DNA from: Paracoccaceae bacterium
Lineage (GTDB): Bacteria; Pseudomonadota; Alphaproteobacteria; Rhodobacterales; Rhodobacteraceae
Assembly (NCBI GenBank): GCA_028874915.1
Contig: JAPPHA010000054.1
Coordinates: forward strand, 1 to 64,000
Reading direction: 5' to 3'
Length of the DNA: 64,000 nucleotides
Part shown: positions 53,462-62,683 of the stretch, piece after piece
Layout: every line of letters begins with the position of its first letter
How positions within the stretch are numbered: position 1 is the first letter of the stretch
Notes under the pieces: model-generated
Databases searched by the model: none
Told to the model about the DNA's origin: nothing
What the model saw: only the letters and a program-made list of their open reading frames with translations
Position numbers and translations under genes: made by a program

Positions 53462-54433
53462 TCACATCGATGCCGAAATCCAGGACTTCCACGTGTCCTG
53501 GTTTTTTCCCATCCACTCTTGAACGACGTCTTCGAGGGCCCGCTTGTTCTGGTCAATCTCGTTGATCATGTGGTTGTGCTCGGCATTGGTCAGCGTGAAG
53601 TGTCCAAGCAACCTGACCGCGCCCGGCCACTCTTCGGTTGCGGTGCCGGAGACGATCTTGTCGACCGTAGCCTGCTGGAATCCACAGGCCATTTCGCGCG
53701 TCTGTGTTTCCTCGACGCACTCTCCGTCAGCGTCATTCCACTGGACCCACTCCAGATCGTGAACCGCGAACAACCAGTGTGGCTGCCAGAACATGATCAG
53801 GATTGGATCGCCCGTGGCGATCGCGCTGTCGATTTCAGCAACCATTGCGCCCTCGCTGCCGCCCGGGACCGGCGTAAAGGGCAAACCGATGGCCTCCACG
53901 ACATCCTTGGACCGAGTGCCCCAGTCTGCCGGGTAGGTAACGAGTCGGCCGTTCGGAAACGTTTCCGACGTCGCAAAGGCCTGCGTGCACTCGTAAAGGG
54001 CATTGAAGTCGGGAAGGCCCGGACACTTCTCGGCCATGTAGGGCGGATAGATCCACCCTTCCTGCGGCTGAAGACCGAGCAGGCCGAGATTCACGATATC
54101 ACCGGATTCGATGGCCTTCGGATAGATGTCACTGACACTGTTCGTCCACACTTCCGGTTGAACATGCAGTTCACCCTGGGCGATCGCCTGGAACTGAGGC
54201 AGCGCACCGGCCGTGATGAATTCCACCGAGTAGCCCATTTCCGCAAGAACGGCGCCGGCGATGTGGGCCGAAATGTGCTGGCCGGTCCACTCATTGACTG
54301 CGATCTTGATGGGATTGTCAGACTCCGGAATATCCGCGCTGGCCGGCCCGATCACGCCGGACATTGAGGCAAATGCGACCCCCGCAGCCGTGGCCACGCA
54401 CTTCCATCGACTTGGGACTGGAATACTACCCAT
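53462..54433 (-). CDS. Betaine/proline-type binding protein (ProX-like)
   Basis: A 323-residue periplasmic binding protein (OpuAC family). It has a signal peptide of about 35 residues (WKCVATAAGVAFASMSGV, ending PASADI). Later marks are IKIAVNEWTGQHISAHI, LHVQPEVWTNSV and PILIMFWQPHWLF; aromatic residues in such positions form the cation-pi box that binds quaternary amines. ATG 54433 has AAGGAGAG 6 bases upstream. It is the first gene of proX-proV-proW and stands divergent to a Rieske oxygenase. Confidence 0.9.
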   Translation of the reverse strand: MGSIPVPSRWKCVATAAGVAFASMSGVIGPASADIPESDNPIKIAVNEWTGQHISAHIAGAVLAEMGYSVEFITAGALPQFQAIAQGELHVQPEVWTNSVSDIYPKAIESGDIVNLGLLGLQPQEGWIYPPYMAEKCPGLPDFNALYECTQAFATSETFPNGRLVTYPADWGTRSKDVVEAIGLPFTPVPGGSEGAMVAEIDSAIATGDPILIMFWQPHWLFAVHDLEWVQWNDADGECVEETQTREMACGFQQATVDKIVSGTATEEWPGAVRLLGHFTLTNAEHNHMINEIDQNKRALEDVVQEWMGKNQDTWKSWISASM

Positions 54434-55097
54434 GTCAACTCTCCTTCTGTTGTCACTGCACGGCCATACTGTCACGTTTGCGGTAAGCTGTCATTGATCA
54501 AATTTGGCCGCCGGTCTCCGATGGCGACACAATGCAGACCCGGTCGGACGGAACCACGAAAACCATTCAGGCTTGCCGAACCGGCGGGACCGGTCTGACC
54601 GGACCGGATCATCGCACTCGACCGTCCTGATCAGCGAATCGCCCCGAACCACGCACGAATCGAGGCAGGACGTTCGCCCGTTCACTGCCCAAGTTCCGCA
54701 ACGTCTTCGGACGAAGAATCGGCGACGGGAACGTCATCGCGGACATTTCGTGGGAGTGGATTTGTCTGGAATCGGGACGAAGTTTTCGGTGCGGAGACAA
54801 CTCGGCAGACCAGGATTGATACCGTGTCGACATGCAGCAGATGTCCCCTGCCTAACCAATCCTCGACCACGGTCATGCACAAGACTCGATTCCGACCTTC
54901 TTGGCGGGTCGACTGTCCGGGGTGACGGTTCGGCAGCCAGGTAATCGTGCGGAACCGCGGGCAGGCCCGTCCTATGGATCGTCTGTCCAAGACACCGCTG
55001 GATGACGTTCGGATTGACGGGACCGGCCGGGCAGGCATCATGCAGGCGATGAACGCGATACGCTGACCCCTTCCCCGCCGGAACAGAGGAGGCCTCC
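54434..55097. other. Intergenic region between divergent proX and Rieske genes
   Basis: About 0.66 kb with no recognisable gene on either strand. It should hold the promoters of both transcription units. No operator or riboswitch could be identified by eye. Confidence 0.5.
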
Positions 55098-56246
55098 ATG
55101 CTTGATTTCCGGAAAGACGACGACTGCATTTCGCGGATGATGGCGTTCGACAAGCCTCTCACCGACAAGCCCCAGGAATCCTTCACCCTTCCGTCCTGTC
55201 TCTACACCGATCCTCGGGTGTACGAAGTGGAGAAGGAGCGAATCTTCTACCGAACGTGGCAGTTTGTCGCCCATGAGAGCGTCTTTCCGAAACCCGGGGA
55301 CTACGTCACCCTTCGCATCTGCGACCAGAACATCTTCGTGATCCGGGGACAGGACGGTTGTCCTAGAGCCTTCTACAACGTCTGCCAGCACCGGGCTCAC
55401 GAACTCCTGCCCGATGGACGCGGGAATGTTTCCCGGGCCATCGTCTGCCCTTACCACGCCTGGGTCTTTGAAACCGACGGACGTTTGCGGGGAGCGCCCC
55501 GGTCCGATCGGAGGCCCGACTTCCGGCGGGATGACTACGCACTGAAACCGATCCGCCTTGAGATGTTTCTCGGCTGTGCATTCGTCAATCTTGATTCTGA
55601 TGCCAAACCGCTTTCGGCGGTCGCCGGCGATCTGGAAGCGGACATCCGGCGTCGGCTTCCATTTCTCCCCCGACTTGCAAAGGTCCGCGTCAACGGGCTG
55701 GGAGAAACCCGTATCGAAGCCGGTTGGAAGGTCGTCGTCGACAATTACGTCGAGTGTTATCACTGCGATCATGCCCATCCGGCCTTCGCCGATATCATTT
55801 GCATGGACAGTTATCGCCACGACACGTTCGGACTCTGGTCGCGCCAACTCGGTGAAGACATACGCCTGAAGAACTCGGCCTATCGGGTCGACGCCGACTG
55901 CGAATTCAAGCAGTCTGCCTTTTGGTTCCTTTGGCCTAACACCACGTTCAACGTTCTCCCGGGCAGCGGAGAGATCAATATTTCGGCGATTCGGCCCACC
56001 GGGCTCGAAACCACCTCGTTCGAAGGCTACACCCTGTCATCCGAAGAAGAATTCGATGAAGCCCGTGCCGAGTACACGGCGAACGTCCTGGTTCCGGAAG
56101 ACATCGACCTTTGCGAGAGCGTTCAGCGCGGCCTCAAGTCGCGGGGGTATTCCCAAGGACCGATGATCGTCGATCCCGAACGGTCCGGCCGGGGTGAACA
56201 TGCCATTCACCATTTCCACAGGCTGGTGCAGCAAGCACTCGGTTGA
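55098..56246 (+). CDS. Rieske-type quaternary-amine monooxygenase, oxygenase subunit
   Basis: A 382-residue ring-hydroxylating-type oxygenase alpha subunit. The Rieske 2Fe-2S ligands are in CQHRAH (near residue 96) and CPYHAW (near 117); the mononuclear iron site is in DNYVECYHCDHAHPAF (about 214-229). Length and the E-C-Y-H-C pattern match the CntA/YeaW carnitine and GbcA betaine oxygenases rather than aromatic dioxygenases. GAGGAGG precedes ATG 55098. It faces the proXVW genes, suggesting it oxidises the imported betaine-like compound. No reductase component is in the window. Confidence 0.87.
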   Translation: MLDFRKDDDCISRMMAFDKPLTDKPQESFTLPSCLYTDPRVYEVEKERIFYRTWQFVAHESVFPKPGDYVTLRICDQNIFVIRGQDGCPRAFYNVCQHRAHELLPDGRGNVSRAIVCPYHAWVFETDGRLRGAPRSDRRPDFRRDDYALKPIRLEMFLGCAFVNLDSDAKPLSAVAGDLEADIRRRLPFLPRLAKVRVNGLGETRIEAGWKVVVDNYVECYHCDHAHPAFADIICMDSYRHDTFGLWSRQLGEDIRLKNSAYRVDADCEFKQSAFWFLWPNTTFNVLPGSGEINISAIRPTGLETTSFEGYTLSSEEEFDEARAEYTANVLVPEDIDLCESVQRGLKSRGYSQGPMIVDPERSGRGEHAIHHFHRLVQQALG

Positions 56247-56799
56247 GCCGCAGTCTTCTCGTCAAAGCCACGACCTGAGCAACGGAGAGTCGGGTCGCAG
56301 GGAAACGTATGGATTGATCCGGAATTCCGGAGTCCGACCGACCAGGTCCGGTCTCGACGGCGTCGGCAGTTGCCGACCGTCCGAAACCGGCACGATCGGA
56401 ACCTGACATGATTGCCAGGCATCGGGCTGCTGAACGCGGAGCGCGGATCCGTAACACTTCATTCAAGCTTTGCGTCGATTTCACCGGGTTCGGGTCGGCA
56501 AACGCGCAGGGTCGACACCGGTCCGTCGCGCCTCGGGCTCAGCGTGTCGCCCAAGCGTCCCGGGAGTTCCTGTATCCGACTGCCTTTCGAGAAACCGGAC
56601 GGCTCCGTTGCCGACGCTGCCCCAAGCCTCCGGGTGATCCTGAAACGGCCGGGTTGGACGTTGACGCATCGTCATGCGAGCCCTACGGTCGCACGCGGCC
56701 GTCCGATCACGGTCGCGGACGTTGACTGGCGGCGGCCTCGACAGAAATCGCGGGGCACGGTCCGTTTGCGACAGGGTCCGAGGCAACAGGAGCCCGATA
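56247..56799. other. Intergenic stretch, no gene recognised
   Basis: About 0.55 kb after the Rieske gene. Open frames cross it but contain no recognisable domain. The AGGAG at 56788-56792 serves the next gene. Confidence 0.45.
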
Positions 56800-57687
56800 C
56801 TGAGACACTTCCGATCAACCCTTTCCGGGCTCGCCTGTCTGAAGGCAGCAGGAACTATCGTGGCGGTCCTGTCCGTTTTTCTTCTGTTGGCGCCCATGTC
56901 ATCAAGGGTCGGACCGGCGGCGGCCGACGAGAAAGCGATCCGGCTGCTTGCGCCGGAGGCACTGGCGGCTTCGGGACTGCTCAAACACATCCTTCCCAGA
57001 TTCAGTTTCAAGACCGGGATTTCCGTAACGATCGCGACGGTCCTTGATCCGTTCGGTGATCGATCGGCCCCGGCCCCCGACGAGATCTGGATCGTGGTTC
57101 GCTCAGGCGGTGCTGGTGCGCTCAGGCCGGCGCTCCGGCAGTTCAACGTCTTCACCGGGATTCAGGACGGCGAGACGACCGAATTTGCAGCCGTCGTGCT
57201 TGCCGAAAGCCCCAGGCGTCAAGTCACGGCCTTCGCCGAATGGCTGGTTTCCGATGTCGGCAGGCGGACCATCGCCGCGTTCAAGGCCGACGGAACCCAC
57301 CCTTTCGAACCGGCGGCCGAACGGATCGAGGAAGAGGTCGCCGAGGTTATTCCTGGTGACGCCCGCCGCGGCGAAGAACTCTCGCTCACGCACTGCGGGC
57401 GTTGCCACGTGATCAACGAAACCAACCGTATGGCCGGCCTCGGATCGACACCTTCGTTCGCTGCCCTCAGAGCCAACGCGATCTGGCTGGAGCGGTTCCA
57501 GTCCTTCTTTGCCCGCAATCCGCATCCCGCCTTCACCCAGATCGAGGGCATAACCGAGCCCTTTGACATTTCCCGGCCGCCGCCGATCGTTCCGGTTGAA
57601 ATGACGATCGAGGATCTTGAGGCGATCCTGGCCTATGTGAGTCGTATCAAGCCGGCCGATCTCGGGGCACCGGTCCGCATGCAGTAG
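56800..57687 (+). CDS. Periplasmic cytochrome c with binding-protein-like N-terminus
   Basis: About 295 residues: a signal peptide (RHFRST, then a hydrophobic stretch with TIVAVLSVFLLLAP), a domain from ADEKAIRLLAPEALAASGLL to EWLVSDVGRRTIAAFKADG, and a C-terminal cytochrome c with haem motif CGRCH near residue 200 and later Met candidates. The middle part resembles the end of ModA/TupA-type oxyanion-binding proteins. The best-placed start is CTG 56800, with AGGAG 7 bases upstream, because no ATG, GTG or TTG lies there; GTG 56860 would lose the basic part of the signal. It precedes the formate dehydrogenase region and may carry its electrons (inference). Confidence 0.72.
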   Translation: MRHFRSTLSGLACLKAAGTIVAVLSVFLLLAPMSSRVGPAAADEKAIRLLAPEALAASGLLKHILPRFSFKTGISVTIATVLDPFGDRSAPAPDEIWIVVRSGGAGALRPALRQFNVFTGIQDGETTEFAAVVLAESPRRQVTAFAEWLVSDVGRRTIAAFKADGTHPFEPAAERIEEEVAEVIPGDARRGEELSLTHCGRCHVINETNRMAGLGSTPSFAALRANAIWLERFQSFFARNPHPAFTQIEGITEPFDISRPPPIVPVEMTIEDLEAILAYVSRIKPADLGAPVRMQ

Positions 57688-57779
57688 CTGGAGCCGGGAA
57701 ATCGGCGACCCGCGACCGGAGTGGTGACGGTGAACAGCGGTTGGGACGCCGCTCCGCGATTTCGGAAGATCGAGCGGAT

Positions 57780-59828
57780 TCAGTCTCGATCTTCGCCGTT
57801 CATGTAATCGGCCGTCGTCCGGACCCGGGGCCGCTCTCCCAGCCGCATCGGATTGTCTTCGGCGTGATACTGCGCCTTCACCCGGCAGTCGTCGCACATG
57901 CGGATAAGCCGTCCCGCATTTGAAGCCGCAAACATGGAATGCTTTCCCTCGAGCTGCGCGACGATGCGTTCTACCGTCGACTTGACGCCGAAGGGCGCGC
58001 CGCACTCGATGCATTCGAAGGGTTCTTCTTCTTTCATCACCCGATGGCGAAACGCCGAATCGGAAATGTCCATCTGTGGAACCAGGCTGATGGCATTCTC
58101 GGGACAGACATTGGCGCACAGACCACATTGCAGGCAGGCATCTTCCTGAAACCGCAGTTGCGGCTTGTCCGGATTGTCGCCCAATGCTCCTGACGGACAG
58201 AGCGACGCGCAGGCGAGGCAAAGGGTGCACAATTCCGTGTCGACAACGACGGCCCCGTACGGTGCCCCGTCGGGCAAGGGGATCGGCTCCGCTGCCGTTG
58301 GGTTGAGTGCCTTGGCGGCAAGACGGGTGACCTCCCGGCGACCGCCAAGCGGAAGCACCGGCTCCGCCACCGGTTCCGTGACCTCGGCTGAATACAGGGC
58401 ATCGGACAACGCTTCGGGATCGGTCAGATCCAGCAGGCGGATCCTGAGGGCGCCGACAATCGCCCCTGCCAGTGCCATTTCTCGTTCGAGAACCTCGTGT
58501 TCGGTTCTCGGTGCAAGCAGAATGTCCACTGAAGCGAAGCCGGTTGCCACGGCTGCCAGCATCTCGGCATGGCCGAAACACGATACGGATTCCAATTCTA
58601 GCGGCAGGACCGATGCGGGAAGACCGGAACCGAAACGAGCGGCAAGCGAGATCATCTCCGCGCCGGTCTCGTGATCATGGACCAGCAGACGTGGACAGTT
58701 CCCTCCAGCCGAACGAAAGACCCGCGCAAGAGTCTCCAGACGGCGAAACAGGAAGTTGACAGGCGGTTGGTCGTAGGACACGGCGCCCGAGGGACAAAGT
58801 GACGAACAGGCGCCGCAACCCGCACAGATCAGGGGATCGATAGCGACGTGGTCACCGTCGGGGGCTATGGCGCCGGTTGGGCAAATGTCGAGACAACGGG
58901 TGCAGCCGGTCTTCGCGGCCCGTGAGTGCGCACAGAGGTGCGCATCAAAGGCGACATAAAGCGGCCGTTCGAAGGTTCCCGTCAGATGTGAAATCTCGAA
59001 GATGCTCCGCTGCACGGCCAGCGGGTCACCAGGATCAGCCCGAAGATAACCGTCCCGCTTTCGGGGGGCCGGAAAAATCGGGGATCCACCCGAGAGGTCC
59101 AAGATCAGGTCACATGCCGATTCGCCACTGGCCACCGGATCCGCCAGGGCAAAGTCCCCGCGGCCTCCGGGCGCCAGTTGACGAAGATTTCCGATTGTCA
59201 CACGGAATGCGCCGATGCTCCCGGACGCGTTTGCAAGCCGTCCCTGGATGACGTCAAATCTCCGGTCAAGGGGCAGTTCAGGATCTACGGCCCCATCGAC
59301 CAAGACGGTGACTCCGAGAACGGTGCACAGCTGCTCGGCCGCTGCGAATGCCACCTCCGGCTCCCCGACAACAAGGCAAAGTCCTTCCGAGTGCACGTCG
59401 ATCGTCTTGACTGGCGGCGGTGCGAGCTGGGCATCCGCAATGAGCGCCGCCATCTTCGGAGCCGTCGGAGATTCATCGGCAGTCCAGCCGGCGCGGTCCC
59501 GGATGTCCACGAACTGCGTGTCTCCAACGCCAAGTTCGCCCGCAATCTCTTCGAACGTGGCCTGTTCCTGACGACAGGCGATGATTGCACCGCCGTCACC
59601 GATCGCCTTTGCGGCCTCGGCGACTTCCCGGGTGCAGAGCGCCGAATGGACCCGCGTACAGGCAAGGCCACTGGCGTTTTCCAGCGATTTCGCATCGATC
59701 GCCTGCGTCCCGGCGCAGTCACAAAGAACCAACCGGCCGGTCATGGCCACGATATGTGCTGGGCCAGCCGGTCTCTCGGCAACCGTTTCATGAAGAGGAA
59801 TGTCCTTCCCGCGATTCTCGCCTGTCAC
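57780..59828 (-). CDS. Polyferredoxin-like 4Fe-4S protein of the formate dehydrogenase cluster
   Basis: A 682-residue cytoplasmic protein. The N-terminus has RLVLCDCAGTQ; ferredoxin motifs follow at CTRCLDICP (near 311), CAGCGACSSLCP (near 337), CTLCLACASLCP (near 535) and CLQCGLCANVCP (near 565). A further C-x-x-C pair (CIECG near 605 and CDDC near 643) closes it. Proteins of this kind accompany DUF3305/DUF3306 formate dehydrogenase clusters and probably move electrons. The start is GTG 59828; ATG 59744 is an alternative nearer to the family N-terminus. It is on the opposite strand to the rest of the cluster. Confidence 0.82.
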   Translation of the reverse strand: MTGENRGKDIPLHETVAERPAGPAHIVAMTGRLVLCDCAGTQAIDAKSLENASGLACTRVHSALCTREVAEAAKAIGDGGAIIACRQEQATFEEIAGELGVGDTQFVDIRDRAGWTADESPTAPKMAALIADAQLAPPPVKTIDVHSEGLCLVVGEPEVAFAAAEQLCTVLGVTVLVDGAVDPELPLDRRFDVIQGRLANASGSIGAFRVTIGNLRQLAPGGRGDFALADPVASGESACDLILDLSGGSPIFPAPRKRDGYLRADPGDPLAVQRSIFEISHLTGTFERPLYVAFDAHLCAHSRAAKTGCTRCLDICPTGAIAPDGDHVAIDPLICAGCGACSSLCPSGAVSYDQPPVNFLFRRLETLARVFRSAGGNCPRLLVHDHETGAEMISLAARFGSGLPASVLPLELESVSCFGHAEMLAAVATGFASVDILLAPRTEHEVLEREMALAGAIVGALRIRLLDLTDPEALSDALYSAEVTEPVAEPVLPLGGRREVTRLAAKALNPTAAEPIPLPDGAPYGAVVVDTELCTLCLACASLCPSGALGDNPDKPQLRFQEDACLQCGLCANVCPENAISLVPQMDISDSAFRHRVMKEEEPFECIECGAPFGVKSTVERIVAQLEGKHSMFAASNAGRLIRMCDDCRVKAQYHAEDNPMRLGERPRVRTTADYMNGEDRD

Positions 59829-60261
59829 GATTCCATGAATCCCGTTGCCGGTAAAGGCCGATACTGCCGGAGGTCACGTCGACACGACCCAAACCGTCTC
59901 CGCCGATGGTGTTCTGAACAAGAATTTACGGCCGAAATGCCGACAGGAGTCGGAGCCAGCCAGGGAGTCGGAATGCCTCCGTCACCGACCGATGGCTGCG
60001 ACCACTTTCGGCGTTGACTTCTGAAACGCGGACATGGCTCCCACAGAACCCGCGGGACGACCGCCAAGAAAAGTGATTCTGTCGGATACCTCCGCGATGG
60101 GAAACCCTGAAATCTGACTGATTCTGTTTGACTATCTTCAGGATCGAAACAGGCAACCAATTTTGTACCTCCCGGCCTAAACGGACGAATTGTCCCACGA
60201 AATTTCAGATATTGCGGTTTCCATGTTGGCTATTCCCGGGGATAGGGACTATTTTTTCTCC
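59829..60261. other. Divergent intergenic region of the formate dehydrogenase cluster
   Basis: About 0.43 kb between the polyferredoxin gene (minus) and DUF3305 (plus). No gene was recognised. It should hold both promoters; a TTGACT at 60129-60134 is a possible -35 element without a clear -10 partner. Confidence 0.45.
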
Positions 60262-60918
60262 ATGAAACCCCTCCATGATCAGCCGCCTGTTTCGGGCGAA
60301 AGGTCGGGACAGGGGCGCGTTACGGTGCGTCACGCGACCCTTCCGGTCGGCGTGGTTGTTCGGGTTACGCCCGGGCGCAGCCGCTGGGCCGGCTGGAGCC
60401 GAAAGGCAGTCGCCGTGCTTCCAGGCGCCGGCGAAGCCTGCTGGAAGGAACTTCGCCGGGACGGCCATGTCGCCGAGTATCACGCGGGAACCCTGCCGTT
60501 GGAACTGTACCGTGCCGACACCGAGGCCTACAGGCAGGCGCTCTCCGCCCGAACGCCGTCGCTCTTCGTGGTGATGCGGGACGGCGAAACGGGGCCAGGC
60601 GGGCGCCCGGACGATATGGAGCTCGTGCTGGTCACGGCTTCGCCGTTCGAGGCGCAGGACTATCTCGACAGCGGCGAGGAAATCGTGGAACCGGTGTCCA
60701 TGCCTCCGGGGTTGATCGCCTGGATTCAGGCGTTCGTGGAAATCCATCACCGCGACGAGACCTTTCACAAGCGTCAGCGCGATCGGGTCCGCATTGACAT
60801 CCGGGAGGACGGAAAGGGGGATCCGCGGATCGTCCAGGCGACCGACGTCTACCGGGCGCCGAGACCTCTTCACCGTCGGATGGCCAGAACCGGTCCGGTT
60901 GGGGAGACGGTCCATTGA
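60262..60918 (+). CDS. DUF3305 domain protein
   Basis: A protein of about 218 residues found in Tat-exported formate dehydrogenase clusters. Characteristic stretches are LPVGVVVRVTPGRSRWAGW, AVAVLPGA, LPLELYRADTEAYR, and EAQDYLDSGEEIVEPVSMPP followed by LIAWIQAFVEIHH. The function is unknown. ATG 60262 is preferred because homology starts soon after it; in-frame starts at 60190 (TTG) and 60223 (ATG) would add unconserved residues. Its stop overlaps DUF3306. Confidence 0.85.
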   Translation: MKPLHDQPPVSGERSGQGRVTVRHATLPVGVVVRVTPGRSRWAGWSRKAVAVLPGAGEACWKELRRDGHVAEYHAGTLPLELYRADTEAYRQALSARTPSLFVVMRDGETGPGGRPDDMELVLVTASPFEAQDYLDSGEEIVEPVSMPPGLIAWIQAFVEIHHRDETFHKRQRDRVRIDIREDGKGDPRIVQATDVYRAPRPLHRRMARTGPVGETVH

Positions 60919-61661
60919 TCCGGTCGGCTGGAACCGACTTCTGGTCGCGTCGCAAGGCTGCGGTGGCTGTGGAAACCAAACGCGAAGCCGACGAGAGGGT
61001 TCGCGAGGCGGAAGCGGCGTCGACAGAGGCAGAGACAGAGGCTGCCCGTTCCCGGGATGAAGCCCGTTCCGATGCCGAAATTCTCGGCGAACTCGGCCTT
61101 CCCGATCCGGATACACTGGGAAAGGGCGACGACTTTTCGGTTTTCATGCGTTCCGTGGTACCCGACCGAATCCGCCGCCGGGCGCTGCGAAGACTGTGGG
61201 TGTCCAATCCAATTCTCGCAAATCTCGACGAACTGGTCGACTACGGCGAGGATTTCACTGACGCTGCCACGGTGGTCGACAATCTCGCCACTGCCTACCA
61301 GGTCGGAAAGGGCATGCTGCATCATGTTCTGGCGATGCCCGGCGACGACCCCGAAACCGACCCGACAAGTCATGATGCGGAAGCCGACGATCCTGGAAAC
61401 TCCGGGAACCGCGACCAATCCCGGTCGGACATCATTACCACCGATTTGGCACCGGCTCTTTCTCCGGAAACGGACTCCCTCGCTGATGTGACCGAACCGG
61501 AAATTCCGGTCCAACCTTCATCGGTCCACGAGCTGGCCGAAGGATCAGATTCGTGGGACTCGCCGCCGTCCGCCGACCGGCTGGAGACGGTTAATCCGAT
61601 ACGACGCATGCGATTCCGGGTTTCATCGGAATCGCCGCCAGTGCCGACGTCCACCGCATGA
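60915..61661 (+). CDS. DUF3306 domain protein
   Basis: A 248-residue protein with an acidic, Glu/Ala-rich probable coiled coil (residues 20-55), then the conserved core IRRRALRRLWVSNPILANLD and FTDAATVVDNLATAYQVGKG, and a long disordered acidic tail. Its role is unknown, but it always pairs with DUF3305 near formate dehydrogenase. TTG 60915 overlaps the DUF3305 stop, and the stop overlaps the TorD gene, so translation is coupled. Confidence 0.85.
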   Translation: MIRSAGTDFWSRRKAAVAVETKREADERVREAEAASTEAETEAARSRDEARSDAEILGELGLPDPDTLGKGDDFSVFMRSVVPDRIRRRALRRLWVSNPILANLDELVDYGEDFTDAATVVDNLATAYQVGKGMLHHVLAMPGDDPETDPTSHDAEADDPGNSGNRDQSRSDIITTDLAPALSPETDSLADVTEPEIPVQPSSVHELAEGSDSWDSPPSADRLETVNPIRRMRFRVSSESPPVPTSTA

Positions 61662-62323
61662 CCGAGCCCACAATGACATCTGGCGCCCAAGCAGCCGATC
61701 TCGGACATCCGGCCGGCGGTTCCGGCATCGGTTCCAAAGGGGCCACGCCCGAAGATCGGATGCGGGCGGAATTCTATGACTTTCTCGCCGCCCTTCTCGC
61801 CCGGCCGCCGGATCGCGAACTCTTGAACCGAACGGGCGCGTTGACTGGCGATGAAACCGAGCTGGGACAGGCAATCAATGTTCTCGCCCGAATCGCCCGG
61901 TCAACCACCCAATCGGCTGTGGAACGGGAATACCACCGGCTGTTCATCGGTCTCGGCCGTGGCGAACTGTTGCCGTATGCCAGTTACTACATGACAGGCT
62001 TTCTGCATGAGAAGCCGCTTGCGACACTGCGCAAGGAAATGCCCGAAATCGGCATTGCACGGGCACCGGACGTCCACGAACCGGAGGATCAGATCGCCAG
62101 TCTCTGCGAGATGATGGCGGCCCAGATCACCGGGCGGTTCAGTCCGCCCGCCCCGCTTTCCCGCCAGGGAGAGTTCTTCAACCGTCACATCGGCACCTGG
62201 GCCGAGCATTTCTTTTCGGATTTGGAGCGCGCCAAGAACGCGGTGTTCTACGCACCGGTCGGCACAGCCGGCCGGCTGTTCGTGGGCATCGAACGGGAGG
62301 CGTTCCGAATGACCGCGGGTTAG
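61658..62323 (+). CDS. TorD-family molybdoenzyme chaperone
   Basis: A 221-residue all-helical cytoplasmic chaperone that protects the Tat signal and assists cofactor insertion in the formate dehydrogenase catalytic subunit. Marks are EFYDFLAALLARPPDRELL, EYHRLFIGLGRGELLPYASY and the EPEDQIASLCEMM segment, which matches the E-P-x-D-H family motif with Gln for His. ATG 61658 overlaps the DUF3306 stop. Confidence 0.88.
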   Translation: MTEPTMTSGAQAADLGHPAGGSGIGSKGATPEDRMRAEFYDFLAALLARPPDRELLNRTGALTGDETELGQAINVLARIARSTTQSAVEREYHRLFIGLGRGELLPYASYYMTGFLHEKPLATLRKEMPEIGIARAPDVHEPEDQIASLCEMMAAQITGRFSPPAPLSRQGEFFNRHIGTWAEHFFSDLERAKNAVFYAPVGTAGRLFVGIEREAFRMTAG

Positions 62324-62377
62324 ACCCGCACCCACCGGCCGACCGCAACGTCGGCCATCAACAAGAGGAGATCAGCC

Positions 62378-62569
62378 ATGAGTCAAGAGAGCCAGGCGAC
62401 TGAGACCAGTCGTCGGGATTTCCTGAAATTGGCGTCCGTGTCCGCACCGGCGGCGGTTGCTGTCGCGGTCAGCGGTCAGGAGGCCGTGGCGGAAACCCCT
62501 GATCCGGCAGGCAACCGCCTGCGCGACACGGCACATACGCGTGCCTACTTCGAGACCGCCCGCTTCTAG
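62378..62569 (+). CDS. Tat-signal small subunit of formate dehydrogenase cluster (FdhX-like)
   Basis: A 63-residue protein with a twin-arginine motif SRRDFLKLASVSAPAAVAV at residues 11-29. After the signal only about 25 residues remain (TPDPAGNRLRDTAHTRAYFE). Such short twin-arginine proteins are conserved just before formate dehydrogenase catalytic subunits; the role is not established. AGAGGAGA lies 6 bases before ATG 62378. Confidence 0.8.
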   Translation: MSQESQATETSRRDFLKLASVSAPAAVAVAVSGQEAVAETPDPAGNRLRDTAHTRAYFETARF

Positions 62570-62645
62570 CGGACGGTTTCACCAGGTTTCGGATCGACTG
62601 GTTGCGTGACGCCCGACAGGTCCGGAACGAAATCCAACCAAGCCA

Positions 62646-62663
62646 GACCGGATTGATCCGGTC
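62646..62663 (+). repeat. 8-bp hairpin before the formate dehydrogenase catalytic gene
   Basis: GACCGGAT and ATCCGGTC form an 8-bp inverted repeat with a 2-base centre, 20 bases before the start codon and just ahead of the AAGGAG ribosome-binding site. It could modulate translation. Confidence 0.35.
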
Positions 62664-62683
62664 GAAGCAAGGAGAACAGGATA

